Assembly (NCBI GenBank): GCA_030323305.1
Contig: CP106741.1
Coordinates: forward strand, 2,825,501-2,889,500
Reading direction: 5' to 3'
Source: Paenibacillus sp. CC-CFT747
GTDB lineage: Bacteria; Bacillota; Bacilli; Paenibacillales; NBRC-103111
DNA: 64,000 nucleotides
In this document: in pieces, positions 20,185-29,446 of the stretch
How positions within the stretch are numbered: the stretch's first letter is position 1
Layout: each line of letters starts with the position of its first letter
Program-made: the position numbers and the translations under genes
The notes under the pieces: generated by a model
Told to the model about the DNA's origin: nothing
The model's database searches: none
The model's input: only the letters and a program-made list of their open reading frames with translations

Positions 20185-20807
20185 TCCACTGCTCCTGAAC
20201 GGCCTTCAGGACGGCCTCCTGGCGGGACTGGACGCCGAGCTTGCGGAACAGGCCCGATAGAAGATACTCGACATTGCGCTGGCTCGCGAAGAGCCGGTCC
20301 GCAATGTCTTTGTTTTGGAGCCGTCGGCGATGAGCTGGAGCACGGCGAGCTCCCGCTCGGACAGTGCCGGCCCGGTTGGCCCGGCGCCTCCTCCGCGGGA
20401 GAGCCGGTCGCCCGCAGGCGCCGGGCCAGTTCCACCGGCAGCACCGTGAGGCGCTGCTCGGCAAGGCGCAGGGAGGCGGCCAGCTCTTCTTCGCCGAGCG
20501 CTTTCTCCAGCACGGCGGTCACCCCGAGTGCCAGAAGGTGGTCGAAGTGCTCGGCAATGTCCTCGCCAGTGAGCACGACCACAATCGCCTCGGGAAACGA
20601 CCGCAGGATGGCTTCCGCCAGCTCAAAGCCGCTCGATTCCGGAAGCTTCAGGTCGATCACGAAGAGATCGAAAGGGGCTTCCTCCATCAGGCGGAGGGCA
20701 TCGGCCGCTTTCGCCGCCGTGGTGACCCGGTAGCCGTGCTTTTCCAGGATAAAGGCCGTGCCGGCCAGAAAGGTGCGGTGGTCGTCCACCAGCAGAATCG
20801 ATTTCAA
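20165..20807 (-). CDS. LuxR-type response regulator (two frameshifts)
   Basis: The start is a TTG at 20807 with GGAGGA upstream, giving LKSILLVDDHRTFLAGT. The receiver has DLFVIDLKLPESSG (phospho-Asp) and VVVLTGED. After breaks near 20390 and 20317 a LuxR HTH follows: ALSERELAVLQLIADGSKNKDIADRLFASQRNVEYLLSGLFRKLGVQSRQEAV. Tail-to-tail orientation with the ComP-like kinase (about 20 bp overlap at the 3' ends) implies a functional pair, though kinase-regulator pairs are normally co-directional. The targets are unknown; the divergent acyltransferase is one candidate. Confidence 0.8.
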
Positions 20808-21003
20808 TGGGGGTTCCTCCGTTTCTTTTCTCAATATAGCATACACGGGCACCGGACAGCCCCGAACACCGAAGAGGGGTTCCGAAAATCTCCCTTGCGT
20901 GGTTCCGCAAAGGTTTTGCGGGGGAGAACGGGCATTTTTCGGTGAGGTCTTCCCTCGGCCGTGTTACGGTATAAGCAACAAGAGTTAACGGAGGGAATGG
21001 ACA

Positions 21004-22125
21004 ATGGCGGCACGATTGCAGTATTTGGACCGGCTTAAGGTAGTCTTGACGATGCTGGTGGTGTTTCATCATACGGCGATTACGTACGGAGGGGCGGGAA
21101 GCTGGTATTACATCGACCCGGCCCGGGAGAAAGCCGCGGAGATTGTCTTAACGCTGTTCACCGCGGTGAACCAGTCGTTTTTTATGGGGTTGTTTTTCTT
21201 CATTTCGGGATACGTAACGCCCGCATCCTTCGACCGCAAAGGAGCCGGACGCTTCCTGAAGGAACGGGTGGTCCGGTTCGGCCTCCCGCTTCTTGGGTTC
21301 ATGCTTGTTATCGATCCTCTGCTGCGGTTCGTTTCCGGCCGGTACCCGGGGTCGTTCGCGTCCTATTGGAAGGAAGAGGTGCTGGCGGACCCCCTGGCTG
21401 GGGTAAAAGGCTTCGAAACCGGACCCTTGTGGTTTCTTACGGCCCTGCTTCTCTTCTCAGCGGTATATGCGCTGTGGCGTCTTGCCGCGAAGGGACGGCC
21501 CGCTCGGGCATCCCGGCTGACGGGACGGCGGATGGCCGCTTATCTGGCGGCGGTGGCCGCCGCCAATTTCGCGATCCGCCTCGTCTACCCGGTCGGCGAG
21601 ACCGTGATGAATCTCCAGCTTGCTTATTTCCCCGCGTACATCGGATTGTACGCGGGAGGGATCGCCGCTTACCGCGGGCGTTGGCTTGAGGCGCTGCAGG
21701 CGTCCGCCGCCAAAAGGTGGGGACGGCTTGCCCTCGTCCTGATGGCAGGGATGCCCGGCGTTCTCGCGCTGGGCGGGGCCATGGAGAGCGGGACGGCGGC
21801 GTTCGGCGGCGGCTGGACGTGGCAGGCTGCGTTCTATGCCGCCGTGGACCCGCTGCTCGGGCTAAGCCTTTCCTACGTGCTGCTTTTTGTCTTCCGCGAA
21901 CGCTTCAACCAGCCGGCCCGGCTGCGCTCCTCATGGCTATCCGAGCATGCTTATACGGTGTACCTCCTGCATGCACTCTTCGTTACCTACATCGGCTACG
22001 CGTTCACCGGGCTCAGCCTTCCCGCGCTGCTGAAGTTTGCGGCAGCCGGCGGGGCCGCCGTCCTCTGCAGCTATACGGCCGCCTGGGCTCTCCGCCGGGT
22101 TCCGGGGGCGAAGCGGGTGCTTTAG
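21004..22125 (+). CDS. Membrane acyltransferase, acyltransferase_3 family
   Basis: The 373-residue protein has about ten membrane helices. Its N-terminal motif LQYLDRLKVVLTMLVVFHHTA carries the conserved His of acyltransferase_3 enzymes, which O-acetylate or succinylate cell-surface sugars or lipids. MGLFFFISGYVTPASFDRKGAGRFLKERVVRFGLPLL is the next conserved block. RBS GGAGGG before ATG; TATAAG near 20970 may be its -10. It stands alone, divergent from the response regulator. Intact frame. Confidence 0.85.
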   Translation: MAARLQYLDRLKVVLTMLVVFHHTAITYGGAGSWYYIDPAREKAAEIVLTLFTAVNQSFFMGLFFFISGYVTPASFDRKGAGRFLKERVVRFGLPLLGFMLVIDPLLRFVSGRYPGSFASYWKEEVLADPLAGVKGFETGPLWFLTALLLFSAVYALWRLAAKGRPARASRLTGRRMAAYLAAVAAANFAIRLVYPVGETVMNLQLAYFPAYIGLYAGGIAAYRGRWLEALQASAAKRWGRLALVLMAGMPGVLALGGAMESGTAAFGGGWTWQAAFYAAVDPLLGLSLSYVLLFVFRERFNQPARLRSSWLSEHAYTVYLLHALFVTYIGYAFTGLSLPALLKFAAAGGAAVLCSYTAAWALRRVPGAKRVL

Positions 22126-22256
22126 ATGGCAAAAGGCCGCTGACCGGACGAACCGGCTTGCTTGAACTCGGCTAACGCAGGCGCTTGGGCGAACAGAGAA
22201 TCAGAGACATTCACAGAGACATTCCATAGCTGGATGGTTTTTCAATTATTTACAAT

Positions 22257-22267
22257 TGGTTGAACCA
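22257..22267. promoter_or_regulatory. Candidate GntR operator upstream of the fusion regulator
   Basis: TGGTT-G-AACCA is a short perfect palindrome about 100 bases before the GntR-type gene, suggesting autoregulation. A 10-bp direct repeat AGAGACATTC (22203-22212 and 22215-22224) lies just upstream. Confidence 0.35.
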
Positions 22268-22365
22268 TTCTCCTCCTCTATGGTAAACTTCTGCTCAAAG
22301 CGGGCATGTCCCATGCTTGGGCAGGGTCCATGTCCCAAAGAGGAAGAACGAGGAGAAATGCTGCA

Positions 22366-23778
22366 ATGAAAAACCGGCCGACCCGCATACAGTTCCAGAT
22401 TAAGCTGGACGATATGGTTCGGGTTCTAAGCGGGGACATCGAGAGGGAAGTCCTCAAGCCTGGAGATTATCTGCCTGCTGAATCGGAGCTCGGAGAAAAG
22501 TTCGGCCTGAGCCGCAATTCGGTTCGCAAGGGACTGGATCTCCTTGTAGCTGAGGGACTCATTGAGAAAGTGCCCAAGGTGGGCAGCCGGGTCAAGCCGG
22601 CCGCTGAGGAAGAGCCGCCAAAAAGAGAATCAGAGAGCGGGAGAGTCCTCCACGTCGGGTACTACTCCTCCTTGGACCGTCAAGCGGGGTTTGACCGGCT
22701 GCTGGAGGAATACCAATGCCATAATCCTCAGGTTCGGATACAGCCGGTTTATTTGCCGTATGATCATTATTTCGACACGCTGGAACGTTACCAGCAGAAC
22801 GGCCTGTTGGATGTTTTTACGATGAACATGAATCATTTCCTGGAGGTTCCCGGGCGGGAGACCGGATGGATGAAGCCCTTGGAATCGGGCGGGAAGGAAT
22901 CTGTGCTCCGGGAAGCCTTTGTCCGCGGGGAAGACCGTCTCCTTCAGCCCTTCGTTTATTCTCCCGTTGTACTGTGCTTCAACCGGGAGCATTTTGCCGA
23001 GGCGGGGGTTCCGGAGCCGGATGGAGACTGGACCTGGCTGGACTTGTTCCAGACGGCGTCCCGTCTCTCCGATCCGGACAAACAAAGGTACGGCCTATAC
23101 TTCAATCCGCTGTCGGATAACCGCTGGCCGGTCTTCCTTCTTCAGACGATGGGAGGCTCACCGGACGGAGCGGAGGATGCGGAGGGAGAGGCACGACTTG
23201 AGAAGCTGCTGACGCTCCTGCGCGATCTCATGGACGACCAGACGGTATTCCCAGGTGCGGCGGCCGACAGCGAGAAAGACGAGGAGAGTCTCTTCCTGCG
23301 CGGCAAGGTGTCCATGATCCTGACGACTTACTACAGCTTAAACGCGTTCAAGCAGGCACCGTTCCCCTACGACTTGGCGCCGCTTCCCCAAGATGCCCGG
23401 CCGGCCACCCTTGTCCTGCCAATCGGACTCGGGATCAACCGGCAGTCTCCTGTTCTCGAAGAAGCGGAAGACCTGGTAAGCTTCCTGCTGTCTGCAGGCA
23501 TCCAGGCACGGATAAGGAGAACCTCTCTAACGATTCCCGGCCGGGAGCCTGCGGCAGAGCCGGATGGGCCCGGGGAAGAGGGGAAACGGCCCTCCCGGTA
23601 TTATCTTTATCGCGAGATTGTTTCCCATTTCCGACTTCACACCCATTTGGGGCTCAGTGCGGAGGGGATGGAGCGGGTGAGGAGGGAACTTCCTTTCTTT
23701 CTCGCCCATTTGGAGGACGCCTCCCAGATTTACCGGGTATGGAAGGAAGCCAGGCGGCAGACGAGCAGCCTTTCCTGA
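22366..23778 (+). CDS. GntR regulator fused to a solute-binding-protein domain (cytoplasmic)
   Basis: I choose the ATG at 22366 after AGGAGA, giving 470 residues. Residues 8-72 are a GntR winged helix (DMVRVLSGDIEREVLKPGDYLPAESELGEKFGLSRNSVRKGLDLLVAEGLIEKVPKVGSRV). A charged linker leads at about 85 into a family-1 extracellular solute-binding fold (LHVGYYSSLDRQAGFDRLLEEY...LCFNREHFAEAGVPEPDGDWTWLDLFQTASRL). There is no signal peptide, so the sugar-binding module must sense its ligand inside the cell. It likely controls a carbohydrate-related gene; the secreted protein that follows is the closest candidate. Confidence 0.85.
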   Translation: MKNRPTRIQFQIKLDDMVRVLSGDIEREVLKPGDYLPAESELGEKFGLSRNSVRKGLDLLVAEGLIEKVPKVGSRVKPAAEEEPPKRESESGRVLHVGYYSSLDRQAGFDRLLEEYQCHNPQVRIQPVYLPYDHYFDTLERYQQNGLLDVFTMNMNHFLEVPGRETGWMKPLESGGKESVLREAFVRGEDRLLQPFVYSPVVLCFNREHFAEAGVPEPDGDWTWLDLFQTASRLSDPDKQRYGLYFNPLSDNRWPVFLLQTMGGSPDGAEDAEGEARLEKLLTLLRDLMDDQTVFPGAAADSEKDEESLFLRGKVSMILTTYYSLNAFKQAPFPYDLAPLPQDARPATLVLPIGLGINRQSPVLEEAEDLVSFLLSAGIQARIRRTSLTIPGREPAAEPDGPGEEGKRPSRYYLYREIVSHFRLHTHLGLSAEGMERVRRELPFFLAHLEDASQIYRVWKEARRQTSSLS

Positions 23779-23785
23779 ACGATGG

Positions 23786-23814
23786 AACACTTCGGGTCCC
23801 GAAGTGTTTTTTTT
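23786..23814 (+). terminator. Terminator after the GntR fusion gene
   Basis: ACACTTCGGG-T-CCCGAAGTGT is a 10-bp perfect stem followed by eight Ts. Confidence 0.93.
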
Positions 23815-23864
23815 GTTGAGCGTGACTGGAGCCTAAAAAATTGTTAATTTTCGGCAGTTCCCAC

Positions 23865-23893
23865 TTGTAAGCGCTTCATCATGGGTATATAGT
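23865..23893 (+). promoter_or_regulatory. Promoter with overlapping CcpA cre box, upstream of the secreted protein gene
   Basis: TTGTAA (23865-23870) is followed after 17 bp by TATAGT (23888-23893). TGTAAGCGCTTCAT (23866-23879) matches the cre consensus TGWAARCGYTWNCW at 13 of 14 positions and covers the -35 and spacer, a geometry expected to give catabolite repression. Confidence 0.6.
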
Positions 23894-23990
23894 TAGTTTG
23901 TAGACAATATAAGTACAAGGAAAGGAGGGATTGTCCGGAAGCAGGGGAACCCGGAACCCGATTCAACCAAATCATGGAGGAGGAATCTCA

Positions 23991-26900
23991 TTGCCAAAGG
24001 TTAGAAAAACTGTGTTTGCCGCCCTGGCCGCCGTTCTGATCGGCATCGGAATCCCGTCTTTCGGGGAGAGCCGAAGGCTTACGCCCTCAGTCCCCAGGTT
24101 GACCGCATCACCCAGAAAGGGTTTGGCGCCCCAGAATATTTGACCGACCCGGTCGAAACGACCATTATCTTCAATGGGGCGGTCGGCTCGGAGAACGGCC
24201 ACGACGTGATGTATACAACCGCCAAAGGCAGCCCGTCCGTGCTCAACGTCATCGATCTCGACGACTATTCCCTGCTGAGAACCCTCCCTCTTCCCGATGT
24301 AAGTGAAACCTGGTCTCATGATGTAGCCCCGAACGGGGATGTTTATATCGCTTCTGCAGGAGGAGGGGCCCGGCTGTGGAAGTACTCTCCCGGCACGCAG
24401 ACCGTTGCGGTAGCGGCTACTTTTCCAGGGGAATCTTATGCATGGTCGGCGGATATCGCTCCGGACGGCAACGTTTATGTAGGAACCTATCCTGGGGGAA
24501 AGGTGTACAAATACAATCCGACGACCTCCCAAGTCTACGATTACGGCCGGATGATCGGGGCCACCTCCCAGGAGTATGTCCGCTCTATTGCGTACAGCAA
24601 CGGTTATGTTTATGCGGGGACGGCTCACGATCAAATTGTGAAGCTGGATGTGTCGACCGGAGCCAAAACCAATATAGCGGCCTCGCTCGGGGAAACGGGC
24701 ACGGTCTATGACCTGAACATGGTCGATGACCGGTATTTGTTCGCCCGTTACTCCGATTCCAAGAACGCCTATGTGTACGATACCCAGACCGGAACGTGGT
24801 CCCCGACCGTCATCTCTAACGTCAACGGACTGCACGTCGCCAAGCAGTCGTACAACGGGAACATTTATTTCATGGCGGACGGGGAATTAAAGGGGTATAA
24901 TCTCGCTACTCAGACCGTTCAAGGAACGGGAATGCTTTACGGAAGCGGGCTTCGAGGGGCGAATTGGGCCACCATTGACGATCCGGCTCTTCCGGGGCTT
25001 AGTCTCGTGACCATTCAATACGGTGGCGGAGTCGCTTTCTTCAATATGCAGACGAACAAGGTCGTGCAGTATCCGCCTGTCGTCCAGCCGCTGCCGGCCA
25101 TTAACGGCAAGGTGGCGACCGGGCCCGGCGGCAAGCTCTACACCAGTGCGATGCAGAGCAGCAAGGGAGGCATCTACGATCCGGCGACCGGGACCCGAAC
25201 GTTCATCAATCTCGGGCAGGCCGGTGGGATGGCTCCGCTGAACGGCTTGATGTACTTCGGTGTCTATCCCGGCGCCAAGTTCCAGAGCTTCAATCCGGCC
25301 CTGCCGCCTAGCGACGACACCAATCCACTTGACATCGGGGTGCTGGGCAGCGGGCAGGACCGCGTTCACGCGATGATTCCGGCGGAAGGTAAAATTTTCA
25401 TGGGCAGCATAGCGGATTACGGACAGACCGGCGGGGCTCTCGCGGTATATAATCCGTCGACGAATGCGCTGCAGACGTACCGGAATGTGGTGCAGGACCA
25501 GAGCGTCATCTCGCTTGCCTACAAGAACGGCAGGATCTACGGCTCGACCTCGATCAACAACGGGCTGGGCTCGACGGCCACCGCTTCGGAGGCCAAAATT
25601 TTCGTTTGGGATACAGCGACCTCCACGAAAATTAAAGAAATTTCAATTAATCTTCCCGGACTCTCCAATCCGAAATTCATCGGAGGCCTCGTATTCGGAC
25701 CGGACGGCCTGCTGTGGGGCGGGGCGGAGAACTTCGTCTTTGCCCTCGATCCGGAATCGAATCAGGTTGTCAAATCCGCCAAACTGTTCCCGGACGGGAC
25801 GCTGTCCTACGGGGTATGGGGCGGCATCGAGATGCATGCCTCGGACGACCAGTTTCTTTATGCGATGATGGACGAACGGCTGGTCGTCCTAGATCCCTAT
25901 ACGATGCATTCCAAGTTCCTGGCGGATGCCTACAGCTTCGATATCGGCAGCGACGGACACCTGTATTACATCTCGAGCACCGACCGCACGAAGCTGTATC
26001 GGATCAAGGTGCAGAACCAGGTTCCTTACGCTCCCGGCCTTCAGACGGTGAACCTGCTGAACTCGGATTTCGAGCTGCCGGTTAACGCCGGGGTGATTCC
26101 AGGCTGGAGCGCAACAGCGGGAACGACCTATGCCGTGACGAACGAAAAGAGCCAGTCAGGCGCTTATTCCCTCAAAATCACCGATACCTCCAGCACCGGC
26201 TCCGTGGCCCTGCAGACCGATGCGGTGAAGGTGGTGGCGGGCGAATACTATAACGCCCGGACTTCCGTCTATTTGGTCAGCGGGCAGGCCAGCTTCCTGA
26301 TCCGCTACTATGACGGAAACGGCAGCGATGTGGGCAGCGAGGAACGGCATATCACCGGAGGAGCCGGCCAGTGGCAGGAGGTGAACCTGTATTCGGTGGC
26401 ACCGGCCGCGGCCAAGACAGCCCGTCTCTTCGCCTTCTCCACGTCCTACGCCCAAGCAACGGCTTACTATGACGCCGTCACCCTATTGGGGCCTCCCGAA
26501 ACTTACCTGACGGTTACGAACGCCGGCTTCGAGACGGCGGATGCTTCGGGAAATCCGACGGGATGGACGTCTGCTTTCGCCACCTCGGCGAGCGGCTACT
26601 ATGAGCTTTCCACTTTGAGAAAAACGGGCGGTACCCGGAGTCTCAAGATCACGGATACGAATCCGTCGGGTTCCGTTGCCTTGTACAGCAGCCCCATCCC
26701 GGTTCGTCCTTGGGCTGAATACACCGCCCGGGCCAAAATGTGGATTGAATCCGGCACGGCGAGCCTTATGCTGAGGTTCTACGACAGCTCCGGAGCCCAG
26801 ATTGCGGAACAGCCGATTCATGTGAACACCCAGTACGGCCAATGGCAGACGGTGGAGGCCAAGCTGGCGGCGCCGAGCGCTGCAGCGACGGCCAAAATCT

Positions 26901-27439
26901 ATGCCTACACGACGAGCGCATCCCAAAGTGTCGTGTATTACGACGACATTACCTTCTCCGCTTATGCGGATTCACCCGTGACGGTAGCGAATCCGGGGAT
27001 GGAGACGGCTGGCTCTCCGATCGCGAACTGGACGATGACGACGCCGGTCAACTCAGGCGTGTCCTACGAGCAGAGCGGCGCCATCTCCTACAAGGGAACG
27101 AAGAGTCTGAAGCTCAAGGATACGTCCACCTCCGCGGCCATCACACTCGTAAGCGATCCGGCCAGTGCCGTAGCCGGGATGAGCTACACCGCCCGGACGA
27201 AGGTATACCTGGTGCAGGGGCAGGCGAGCCTGTATTTCCGTTTCTATAACGCAAGCGGTACGGAGATAGGCTCCCAGTCCATCCATGTGACGGGTAACTT
27301 AAACCAGTGGCAGGATGTGGAGCTGACGGCCACCGCTCCGGCGGGGACGACCTCTTCCCGGCTGGTGGCCACCACGACTACGGGAGCTACCGCTGAAGCG
27401 TACTACGATGAATTCATGATTTACTGGAACGTTTACTAA
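23991..27439 (+). CDS. Secreted beta-propeller protein with three C-terminal CBM-like repeats (one frameshift)
   Basis: A TTG at 23991 after GGAGGAGGAATCTCA gives a signal peptide (LPKVRKTVFAALAAVLIGIG). After a break near 24075 it continues AYALSPQVDRITQKGFGAPEY. The next roughly 600 residues are short repeats such as VAPNGDVYIASAGGGARLWKY, IAPDGNVYVGTYPGGKVYKY and AYSNGYVYAGTAHDQIVKL, spaced as blades of a PQQ/NHL-type propeller. Three modules of about 150 residues follow, each with (N/G)xxFE...GW...SLKITD...Y.AR...G.ASL..RFYD..G...QW(Q)...A, resembling CBM4/9-type sandwiches. It is about 1150 residues long with no catalytic motif I can name: perhaps a polysaccharide binder or a lyase-like propeller. 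Confidence 0.8.
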
Positions 27440-27478
27440 GCAAGGATAGGCATTCTTATACGGCGGAATCCCCTAATC

Positions 27479-27511
27479 AAGGACCTGTGGCTTGAGCTGC
27501 AGGTTCTTTTT
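27479..27511 (+). terminator. Terminator after the propeller gene
   Basis: AAGGACCTG pairs with CAGGTTCTTTTT (one G-T pair) about 40 bases after the stop codon. Confidence 0.75.
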
Positions 27512-27615
27512 GCGCGAAGTTATAGGAAAGGAGGGACCTCGTCTGCAGGAGATAGAGAAAATAGGCGAAATCGTATATAATGGAACTAAAGTACAAGGTA
27601 GAAAGTGAGACTCAT

Positions 27616-28338
27616 ATGGGACGCAAGTGGAATAACATTAAAGAGAAGAAAGCATCCAAGGATGCCAACACCAGCCGGGTTTATGCCAAATTCGGAGTCG
27701 AAATCTATGTGGCCGCGAAGAAGGGCGAGCCGGATCCGGAAGCCAACCGGGCGCTGAAGGTCGTGCTCGAGCGGGCCAAAACGTACAACGTGCCGAAGGC
27801 CATCATCGACCGCGCCTTGGATAAGGCGAAGGGAAGCGGGGAAGAGAACTACGAAGATCTCCGCTACGAAGGCTTCGGACCGAACGGCTCGATGCTGATC
27901 ATCGACGCCCTGACGAACAACGTAAACCGGACGGCTCCCGCCGTGCGCGCCGCCTTCAACAAGAACGGAGGAAGCATGGGCGTAAGCGGCTCCGTCGCTT
28001 ATATGTTCGATGCTTCGGCGGTCATCGGCGTAACAGGCAAGACGCTGGACGAAGTGATGGAGATCCTGCTCGAATCCGATGTGGATGTGCGCGATATCGT
28101 CGAAGAAGACGAAGACATCATCGTGTACGCGGAGCCTGATCAGTTCCACGCCGTTCAAGAGGCGCTGAAGAACGCCGGGATTTCGGAATTCACCGTAGCC
28201 GAGCTCACCATGCTGCCGCAAACCTCCGTCACCCTGCCCGCCGATGCGCAGGTCCAATTCGAGAAGCTGATCGATGCTCTTGAGGATCTCGAGGACGTCC
28301 AGCAGGTGTACCACAACGTCGAGTTCGACGAGGAGTAA
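27616..28338 (+). CDS. YebC/PmpR family protein (TACO1-like)
   Basis: From ATG 27616 ([37 protein letters not shown]) it is a 240-residue YebC-family protein, intact. Members were long called transcriptional regulators; several YebC2-type proteins instead help ribosomes translate proline-rich stretches. The family signature [13 protein letters not shown] and the acidic C-terminus ([16 protein letters not shown]) are present. The upstream TATAAT lies at 27574-27579. The GRKWNNIK start resembles the shorter-loop YebC2 group, which would favour a ribosome role; this is inference. Confidence 0.9.
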   Translation: MGRKWNNIKEKKASKDANTSRVYAKFGVEIYVAAKKGEPDPEANRALKVVLERAKTYNVPKAIIDRALDKAKGSGEENYEDLRYEGFGPNGSMLIIDALTNNVNRTAPAVRAAFNKNGGSMGVSGSVAYMFDASAVIGVTGKTLDEVMEILLESDVDVRDIVEEDEDIIVYAEPDQFHAVQEALKNAGISEFTVAELTMLPQTSVTLPADAQVQFEKLIDALEDLEDVQQVYHNVEFDEE

Positions 28339-28360
28339 GCGGAGAGAATGACAAATAAGG

Positions 28361-28406
28361 AACTCACTCTTTGTATGACACCAATCGTACAGGGAGTGAG
28401 TTTTTT
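28361..28406 (+). terminator. Terminator after yebC
   Basis: AACTCACTC and GAGTGAGTT form a 9-bp stem with an inner TGTA...TACA element and six trailing Ts. Confidence 0.85.
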
Positions 28407-28452
28407 AATGGGGTAAATAGATAGTTACGGATGCATAGGCGAGAGGGGAAAG

Positions 28453-28677
28453 GTATGGATTCGGCCTTGGTACGGTCTAGATGAGATTGCTTCTGAGGAA
28501 ATTAAATATGTTGTCTTGATGGCTGAATACAACAGCCAGTTAATCATTATCCGGAACAAACAACGCCAGCACTGGGAATTGCCCGGAGGTAAGAGGGAAG
28601 ATAACGAAGATCTAATACAAGCGGCAAGCCTGATCAAGATTGATTCAGAAAAAAGCGGAAATCATAAAATAATTTAG
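28453..28677 (+). pseudogene. Truncated Nudix hydrolase remnant
   Basis: The frame reads VWIRPWYGLDEIASEEIKYVVLMAEYNSQLIII..., then HWELPGGKREDNEDLIQAAS, and stops after about 30 further bases. The Nudix box GX5EX7REXXEEXG is complete only up to the X7 segment; the catalytic REUXEE half and the rest of the fold are missing. No normal start codon with an RBS is present. AT content is higher than in the flanks. I read it as a decayed or chopped gene, not a functional peptide. Confidence 0.65.
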
Positions 28678-28705
28678 AAGAATAGAATGCAGGGAGGAAA
28701 CAATC

Positions 28706-29199
28706 ATGCCAACCGACAGGGAAACGATCGAAATCTTCCGGGCAGCCTTAGCCGGGTATACGGAGGAGGAGCTGAGGCGAGTCACGGCGGAGGGGTCTGG
28801 TCGCTCGGCCAGCTGTACAACCATTTGGTGCTGGCGTCTCTGGAATACCTGGATTTCGTGGAAGCCTGTGCGGCAGCGGAGGAAGAACAGCCGCTCGGCA
28901 AGTCGGAATTCGGCGAGGAGCTGTACCGCCGGGGCGAGTTTCCTCCCGTCCGGATCAAACTGCACGGCGATAATCCCGACAATACGGAGACGGCCACCGA
29001 CCACCGGCGCGGACTGGAGGAGGTCATGCGGCGGATGCAGGAATGGGAGGGAAGGGTGGACGAGGTGAACCCGAACCTTAAGGTGAGGCATGGAGGCTTC
29101 GGCTGGCTGAATGCGTCGGAGTGGCTGGCGCTGGTTGGGATGCACTTCCGCCATCACCTTCGGCAGAAGGAGGAGCTGGAGCGGGCCTTGGGACGGTGA
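28706..29199 (+). CDS. DinB-like protein (one frameshift)
   Basis: This roughly 163-residue four-helix protein of the DinB/YfiT superfamily starts MPTDRETIEIFRAALAGYTEEEL (GGAGG upstream). It breaks at the G4 near 28793, then reads GVWSLGQLYNHLVLASLEYLDF...SEWLALVGMHFRHHLRQKEELE. The metal-site histidines appear as the His in YNHL and the HFRHH cluster. The family includes thiol transferases and metal-dependent hydrolases; no specific substrate can be named. Confidence 0.75.
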
Positions 29200-29446
29200 G
29201 GCAAGGGGGAGCAGAAGGCCGAGCCGACCGCTTCTTGCTAAGGCTTACCGCGAGGGCCGATCCCGCGCATTATCCGCTCCTTTCCTTCTTTTTCCCTTGG
29301 CGGTACCTTGGTCTTTACATACCGGCGTCCACGATTCCTACCGCCCAAGCGAACCAGTGCCTTATCAGTGAGTGTTGTTCTGCTTCCTTATTGGTATTCG
29401 TGTGCGTACAGAGGCTTTCTCGCCAACCAAGGTACTGGCTAAGGCT

